A stretch of DNA of 64,000 nucleotides from Ophthalmolycus amberensis (Eukaryota; Chordata; Actinopteri; Perciformes; Zoarcidae), in assembly GCA_024529925.1 (NCBI GenBank), contig JAFEUB010001484.1:499001-563000 (forward strand). Direction: 5' to 3'. The notes beneath the pieces are model-generated. The model had not been told where the DNA came from. It was given only the letters and a program-made list of their open reading frames with translations, and did not search any database. Shown one piece after another: positions 37,240 through 46,200 of this stretch (position 1 is its first letter; each line of letters begins with the position of its first letter). The translations under genes were made by a program, and so were the position numbers.

Positions 37240-40200
37240 CAGAGTATTTAACCGTGGCTACGAGTTATTGAGTCAAGTCCCAAAATCAGGACCAGTCCTA
37301 AACTTTGTGTGTCATGTTCCTAACAGGTCTATTTGTCCTTAAAGAGGACCCGAAGATACTAAGGGCTCAGTCTAAGCCAACAGTAACACAATTATTCTTA
37401 GCTTCAGGTGATTATACAGTAATGACAACATTGTTATGAATATCATATTCCATTTTCTGCCAATAGACGCTACATACTGGACCTTTAAATCTTATATCAG
37501 CAGATTTGTGACTGTAGTTCGCGCCTGTGGAGGCGAAGTGCAAGTTTATATTTGTTGATGAAGTCGTCCATCTAAAGTCGAGCATCGCTAAATCTGCAAG
37601 ACTGCAGCTAGCATAACAGGAGCTGCTCCAACGCTAACCTTCCAGACGGACTAACGCCATATCATTGTATGCCAGCCTCAAAGACCAACTTCTACTTGAA
37701 AGTCAAAATGGCACTCATGTCACTACTTATTCTTTCTGTTATTATAACTACTGTACCAAAACATAATCAGAAATGCATTTGTATGCACAATAGTGTGTGT
37801 GTGTGTGTGTGTGTACTCGTACAGATGATGGACATGCGCTTGCGGTCAGAGTTGAAGTCGAGCAGCGCCAGCATTTCGTAGGTGCTCTCGTGCTCCATCT
37901 CCCGGATGGTGATGGTGTCCTGCGTGCGAGACAGGAAAACGTAGCCGAAGTTCCTGGCGGCCGTCACCAGGGCGCCCTCGTCGGGAGACGCCGCCTGGTA
38001 CACCAGTTCGCCTGAGGGGAAGATGTCAACCCATACATGAGCAGGTCCTGTTCGATGCAACGCCTGCAGTTTTCTCTTTTGTGGTAATGCACCCGTCTGT
38101 GCATTCGATTCATTGACAATACCTAAAATACTGCTTAATGCGGCGTCAGAGGGACACCTTGGATGTTTTAAAGTGCCATTTATCCATAGACAGGGTGTAA
38201 CACGCCCCCAGTTTGGAGTACGAGCACAGGGGTACTGCTGTGGACCTGGGCAGCAGCAAAACCAATTAATTATCTTACCGGCAGACGTCCTTTCCAACGG
38301 GAACCGAAGCCGTTATAACCATCTATGCTCTATTCAAAGCAACCAGACTCCATTTACAGAAACGATGATTTTACCTCACAGGTAAAATGACTGTTTTTGA
38401 TAATTGAGTCTTGTGGCATAGATAACGGCTTCAGTCCCCCGTTGGAAAGGGCTGCGTGAAGGGAAAGTGAAGAGGTGAAAATATTGAAAACCGTACACTT
38501 AAACGGTTATGGCTTTTCTCAGGTGTCTTAAATAAGTCTACAGCAGTACATGGCTTTGCTCCCGTGCTGTTACTCCTGCCTCCATCTACTGGAGGTAGAA
38601 CACTATGGAGAAGCACCTCATACAACCACACTTGGAAACACTCTTCAGGGTGCATTAGGGTTGACACACAGGTTTACTCATTAGCTCCACTCCCCTTGCC
38701 CCAAACTAAGAATCACCTTCTTTGTGCTCCACCATGACGGTGTGGCAGAGCGAGAGCAGCTTGAAGAACTCATTAGCATCTTTATCCTTCCCGGATCGGA
38801 TACGGGCAACCAGAGCATGATCCATGAACTGGAACTTTCTGTCAGCCTGCTGGTTCCAGCTCCAGTCGACCGGCTAACGAGGGGGAAAAGCAGAAATAGT
38901 CAGTTTTTATTCCGGTCAGTTACGCAAGTAGTTAACTGATCAAAAACGATATAATTTTGTTGTGAATAATAGTTTTTCCTCTTTAGCTTAGCAGTCAAAA
39001 ACATCTTCATGAGAAGAGGTACTTTTATATTTGTTGTGCATCATTTTAATATACATAGTGATCATCGGTGTCATACGCTTTATGATTTATTTTTTGTCCA
39101 TTTTATTATTTTTTGAAACAATTAACAATTCCTGCTTGAATAACGTTATTCACAAATAATAAATAGAAAATATGTACTCCACACGTTTTGTATGTCTTAT
39201 ATTGATCACCAAAAAGGCATATCAGTAGTTTTATAATCAAGACTTGTGAAATACAAATTGTAATTCATCCGTTTCAGTATTGTGCCGTTACATATTATCA
39301 TTATTTTCAATCAATATCTGAAAATCTATTTAAAATCTAAAGTATGGATCACTTTCCATACGTTGAGAATGAAATTGAATTTGTCTGCGTCATTTCTTTC
39401 TCCTACAAAGACACATGTGATAAACCTTAAACACGTTTTTGTCACATCTTACATGTGAATCATGATATTTTGGAAGTAAACTCCTCTTCTATAGCAACAA
39501 TATTTATATTTAATTAAACATTACCCTTCCTCGGTCCAGCACAACTCCCTCGGCTGTAGTCGGGTCACCTGTGGACAGGAGAGCAAAAACTTGGACTGAG
39601 TCATGGCTGTAAGATCACACACACGCACACACACACACACACACACATGTGCAGAGGCAAAGAAGAAGTGCCACATAAAGAATATTCTCTTGTCATGGGT
39701 TTTATTTCATCTCATGAAGTTCGTACATGATATTTTTCATACTGAGGCGCCAATCTAGGAAGCTTTCACAAGCCAATGTTGAGACCGTATCGTCTAACTG
39801 TGGTGAAGTTTGTTTGGGCGAACCCTCGTGCGGTCACATTGCAGTGAAATAGTAATGCAGAAATGGAGGGGATTTGGCATCAATAAAACAGTTGTCATTC
39901 TAATAAAAGGCAGCAGGTGTCGCTCCCTCCTTTCGCTTTTCTCTTTACCTCTTAATGGGTTTATTTCCATTTCTAACTGGAGAGGGTGAGCTCCCTGAGA
40001 AAGGCCATAGTTAGAGTTCCAGTAACTGGGAGTGAGGCGCTAATGCTGCCAGGGTGACAATTCAGTTCTCACTAAAATATCAAACATTGACATGCATTTT
40101 TGTGTTTGAGTGAAATAAAGCGGATCGGTACCGTAGCTGCGTCCGGCGATGGTGCACTTCTTGAACTGCATGATGTTCTGTGTGAGAGTTCCCGTCTTGT

Positions 40201-43200
40201 CGGAGAAGATGTACTCGATCTGACCGAGCTGCTCGTTCAGGGTGGTGGTTCGAGCCTGTACGGGGGGGGGGGGGGGGGGGGAAACCATTGATTTCATGAA
40301 AAGTGAGAAAATCATCAGGGTAAAGATATCACCACCAAAAAAGCTAGTAAGTGAACCTTGAGTCAGTAAAAAAGGAAAAAGACAGTTGTTTTCAGCTGTA
40401 AAAAGTCACACCGTTAGAAAATACACCTGATTGTTAAAACACATTTGAATTTGGAAAAACAATAATACATCCTCTGTGCTGTGTGTTACATTTAGAGTAA
40501 AGTCGAGAAGCTAAAAATACCTCTAAAAGCAGGCGTACTGTACCTTAGCCGGTGTGTCTTTCTCTGCGTAGTACATCTGCAGGTCCCAGTTGATGAACTT
40601 GCTCTGGCCCAGACGAATCACCTCCACACTGAGCACAAAGCAAACAGGAGATGGATTTTAATTTAGACAATTATTTCTTGGAGGTGGAGCTGCTCTCTGA
40701 CAACGATGTGTCAGAACTCCACAGGTCTTCTTGCTGAAGCAGAGTGGAAAAGTGACAAGGTAGAGAAGAGGAAAGCAATGCTATGAAGCCTCCCTGCTGC
40801 CAACATGGTTATCTTGGATAACTAGTTCGCAAGTCTGCTGACCGTTGCAGCAGCCATGCAGTGCAGTTGGTCGTGTTGGCTTACTGACAAAACCTAACCA
40901 GGAACCAACTAATGCTGTTCTGTGTTTGTTAGTTAAAGTTGCATTGAGGGGAGGGACAAAGCTAAGGTTTCCTGAGAGTCGTAACAATCTCATTTCACTC
41001 ATGTCTTTTTACAGCCAGAGTATAGTAATTCTGTGGTAATTCTGTGGTATAAGTCATCTTTTCCATGGAGCGTAGACACTTTACACTGTCTATGACAAGG
41101 CCAGTAGTAGGAGGGCTTCTCTGAAATCAGCTTTTAGTAACAGAGGAGTTTACTCTGATTCTCAGCAGAAAGATACTCGGCAGAAAGACCTCCCTTTTAC
41201 ACAAACCTTCAAACTACAGGAAGGGGAACGTAACATCCATACTCAGGATCCAGTATCCTTGACACTACTCATCCACCTAAATACGTGGGTAAGGTTTTAC
41301 TCACCTGACGTATAGCGAAATGGGCACCATGGTGTTAAGGACAATGATGTATCCCCAGAAGCTGAGGAAGCCTCTGTAGGCGGCGCTCTGGTCTTTGCCG
41401 TCGTACAGATACCAGGCCTTTAAGCCGATCTCCTCGTACCAGAAGGAGTGCCCGATGGCCAGACCTGCCGCCACCAGGATCAGCAGCACGAAGATCTAAA
41501 GCGAGGGAACAGAAATGCGGTTACACAATGGGTGACTATCACAAAGCCCCAGTAATGATAAACCACACAAGGAACATGCAGCCGAAGACAACGGTATATT
41601 AGGGCCATTGTCGGTAAATAATTGTCGGAATAATATGAATTTATGTGATCAAAGTCGTAAATTTACAAGAAAAAAAATGTAATATTGTCCAAGACTATAA
41701 AGTCATAAATGTATGTGAAAAAAAGTTGGATCAACCTCATCACACAACAGATGCAACCATTAAACACTGCTGCAACGTGAGCCGCTGAGCTGAATTTAGT
41801 TGTGTCGAAAGTTGTAGTGTATTGTTAAGGATGACCTCTGAGCGAGGCGAAGTTCCTGAAAGATACATATACGCGTTTTCTGTTGTCCTTTTTGGGTCAT
41901 TTCATGAATGCCGACATCGGTATGTATTGTACTTTATCTTCATGTTGGGCCTGTTGTGCGTATTATTTTGCCAATGGGTTATCAGATAAGTCCTGAAGAT
42001 TGCTGTTTACGATGTCCGAAGTGAAGGTCCTGAAAGATTCATACAGACATTTTATTTCATGTTCTTTCTGTCTTCGTTTATGAACATAAATGAATACTAA
42101 TAATTAACATTTTTGCACTCGGCGGCTCACGTCCCTGTAGTCTTTAAAAGGTGGCATCTACGGTGTGTTGAGGTTGATCGAACCTTGCAAAGTGGAGTGA
42201 TATAGTTCCTTGACAAGAACCCGCTCAGGTTGTCTCGCAAATTTAAAACTCAGATACGCCGTTGTAGCTGACAAGGAAGATAGATAAAAAAGAAATGAAT
42301 TGTGATGCTGATGAATTCCGCCTCCTACTTGTCTTACCGTGTAAACCATGTAGTTCATCAGCTCGTCAATTTTGGTCCTCTTGAACCTCGTCTTCCCGCT
42401 GTTCCTCATGATTTTGGTGTCAGCTCCTATGACATCACATAGCAAAAGGTGAACAATAGCCGTCGCAATCAGTCAGTTTTTGATCATCAATAATATTCTG
42501 AATTATTTACTATCAAGGCTTAAATTTATTTGGTAATAATGAATTAATGGTGATTTGTGCTGCAATGTGACAATTATTTGAATTTTCTCAATCTATAAAT
42601 TGTTCGGACCGTAAATGTCAAAATAAAGAAAAATGCAAAAGACGTCTTCAAATGTCTTCTTTTGTGGTGCCAACAACCCAAATGATGTTGAAGATGATGT
42701 CGCTTATCCACATCTTCAGTGTACACTTGACAGCATTAAAATGCTCTTTTCACAAATTTCGGATTTCTGCAGCGATGTCATCTCGCGTAGAGGGGTTCTC
42801 ACCTGCGAAGATGACCAGGCCGTGACACGCTTCCTGTGTTTCGGATCGTGCAGCCTCGGAGCAGCATGTTGTCCAGGTCCAGAGGGTAGCGCTCCTGTTC
42901 CCACAGCATCGTCCCCACGAACTTGTCCAGGCGGTTGTTTGGCTCCTCGCACTCGATCAGAGCTTCGGGAGAGACGAAAGGATAAACAATAAATTATTTC
43001 ATATTTTTTTAATTATTTATACTTCACTTTAAAAGTCTGAGTGACTAAAAGTGAATCAGGTTTATGCAAATAAACTTGGCTTGTAGTGGTGAAGCGTGCC
43101 TACCATTAAACTCAGCCAGCTGACGCACCTCCTGCAGCCTCTCATCCGTCACTCTGAGTCCCAGCCTAAACTTCAGGTTGGTCTCCCTGAAGGGGGAAAA

Positions 43201-46200
43201 AATAAAATAAACATACGCAAAACAGACTGAAAACCAAGCCCTGAGGAAAGCACAATCACAGGTAAATGTTTAATTTCACTTGTTAGGAAGTAACGTGATC
43301 AGTCAAGATAAATAAAGCTCATTTATGGAAAAATAAATGTAATTCTCTGATGCAAGCTGCGTGCCACATAGCTAGTTAATAGTTCCATTAGAGCCACATG
43401 TAGGCCTCTCCGTTTGATTTCAAAGGAGTTTCTCACTTAATCGCAGAACATACGGTCACACTGGTCACAAGGCCGAGCTTGGCAGAGTTTGTTTAGCTCT
43501 TGACACATTTGCTCTCGACACATTTGCTCTCCTCTTATCGGTGCGTAATGTGTTGACTGAACTCTTGAAGAAACTACGGCTCAAACAAAAACTTGTCGGA
43601 ACAAAGAACGCTGAGCAGCAGTATCTCTCAACAGAATGTATTCCATTATTACGTTTGAATAGCTCATTCAATATTACAGTTCAAAACTAAGTGTCCTTAA
43701 CACTAAATTACGATAACAATTATGCGATTCTGGTAAAACAAAGAAAGGTCAGAGAGTCTTACCCGTCGAGCTCAGCTGTTTCTACATAGGTGAGGCTGTT
43801 TGGGTTGGAGCTGGATAACAGCAGGATGTCAGCCTGAAGAGCATACAAAAGATATTAAACAAAAGATATTAATCAAGCATTCGGAAGGGTTTAACACTCA
43901 AATCTGACCACACAGCTGCTTTCTGCTGCATTTCTGCCCTGCTTCAAAAAGGCCAGTGTGTAGGATTTAGAGGGATCTATTAAGCAGAAATGGAATATAA
44001 TATATTTAAATACATTACCTACCCTCGCTTTAATAGGTGCTTACTGACTGACCGTGAACCTGAACAGATCTACAGCAGTTAGCCACGTTATCGCTACCGA
44101 ACTAGGATACAGGACAACTATGGTGACCGATGTAACCAGGTAGTATAACTGTTGATAGATTGAACATAAAATGTTTTAAAAATAACTACACGTCTATGAA
44201 AATTAGATAAAAAGATAATTTCCTCAAAGTTGGCAACGATTAACAAAGAGACTGTTCTGATGGTTTCGAGGTGCCACTGTGGGTCAGCTGGAAATTGCAG
44301 GAAGTCACACGAGCGCATTTGATCCGTTTACCTGCTTCAGTCAGTCAAGTTACTGTTACACATTTCAGAAAGAAAATGATGAATCATCATACCGGAATGA
44401 AGTCGTTCCTCTTCAGACGAACCACATCTCCAACCTGGAGGTTTCTCCACTTCGACTCTTGGAACCTGAAGCAGAGACCGATCAGAGTTTTTATATTTGT
44501 ATGTTCTCTTTTTTTAGAGGACAAGAAGGTTTGGAGAGCTTCCACTTACTGGCCCACATTGTACAAGATCAAACCTCAAATACACCACAAAACACGATTT
44601 GATATGCGTCAGATGTCAACGTAGATTTATTTCAAAATGCTAAATCAATGCTCAAAATACTTCTTTTAACATTCAGATTCTAAAACACGTGGTCAACCGA
44701 GAACTTGAGCTACTGGCATTTCTCAAAAATGGCGTCAGTATTTAGAGATAGAGGATATCTTGTTTTATAACTCAAAGCGAATAGAAAACGTTTGTTGTTC
44801 TGACCCGCCGTCCAGCAGCACATCACACTTCCTGTTGTTGATCTCCTTGTCCATCCTGTGCCGCGCCTGGAAGAATTTTAATGAAAAAGATGTCAGGACA
44901 AAACGGATAACTTCCTACTTATGTAATCACATGGCAATGTACTGGAGCTTGAACAGCAATCAATTGATTTCTAGAGCTTTGTCTGAAATTGATTTTTTTT
45001 GCACTCCTTTGCATCAAAAATTAACAAACTTGTGTAAATATTAAATCATATTTATTTAATATGATAAGTTTAATTTTGTATTCCAGTATTTGCTTCAAAA
45101 GGGTACATGTTTGTGAATCAGCTAAATTAAAACTGACTGGCATAAAATGTTCTTAAAGTTATTGCCAGCAATGCCAGCGTCTCTCAAAGTTCTATGGATG
45201 ATTTCTGGAAACGCGTGCAGCTACAGCCTGCGCTTGAAGAGGTTTGATTAAAAAGAATCAAAATACATTGATAAAACCTGACATGGATTTAGCAGTGTGT
45301 GTGTGTGTCTTTCCAAAAGAGAAGTATTACCAGATCGTCCACCAGGTCTTTGATGGCAGTGACTCCCAGCACCACCACCAGAGGAATCAGTGTGGTGTAC
45401 CAGGGCAGAGTAGTAATCTCCGGAATAATCTAACAAAAAAAAAAAAACAACAGCTGATGGTACGTATTGGTCCTTTTTTTTATTGCAGCACTATAAATCA
45501 GAGGACAGGAGGTTAATCTCTTTTCAGATGTACCTGTAAGATGAGCAGAGCCAGGAAATAGAGGTTGGCGACTCTCTTAAACTGCTCGTACAGGTTCAGA
45601 GGGAGGAAGGTGAGGACGTTGTACTTGTACGTCTTGATGGCGTTTTTCTGCAGAGAAGAAACAATGATATGATGGGTGCAGAGTGAGTTAGTATTTTTTA
45701 TCCTGTGTTGATAAACTGCAGAAAACAGACATCTTAAAAAGGGGCACTACGCCAATTGTACACATAAAGAGCAGTTTATTAGTCATCAGGAATACCACTC
45801 AACCTGTGAAACCAGTTGCATGATCAGTGAGATACTCTGATAAAATAACCCTGATGACATCATAGTGATGTCATCCAACATTTCTTTTTAAGTTTAACTC
45901 AGACTGTCTATAAGAAGTGGACGCAGTCGAGGTGACGTCACCCATTGATTTGAGGATTTGAAGCCTTGAGTTTGGCATTTTGGCAGTCACCATCTTAGGC
46001 CACCACGATTATTATATTTTTGCAACCAGGGAGCGTGAGTGACCATAACTTACTAAATGGCCATCATGCTGTATTGAAGAAGACTTGAAACTAGAGATTG
46101 CGACCATAAACTCATGTTTACTGAGGTAATAAATCAAGAGAGAAGTAGAGTCATTTTCTCATAGACTTCCATACAATCAGACTTCTTTATGCAACAAGAG

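Noticed and set aside
42633..42992. 119-codon plus frame
   Set aside because: Antisense shadow of atp8b1 exon 9.
44805..44866. Gly for Arg in DGR at the end of atp8b1 exon 5 as a second defect
   Set aside because: The position is split by an intron and lies in a variable stretch; the frame and splice sites are normal, so it is likely a neutral difference.
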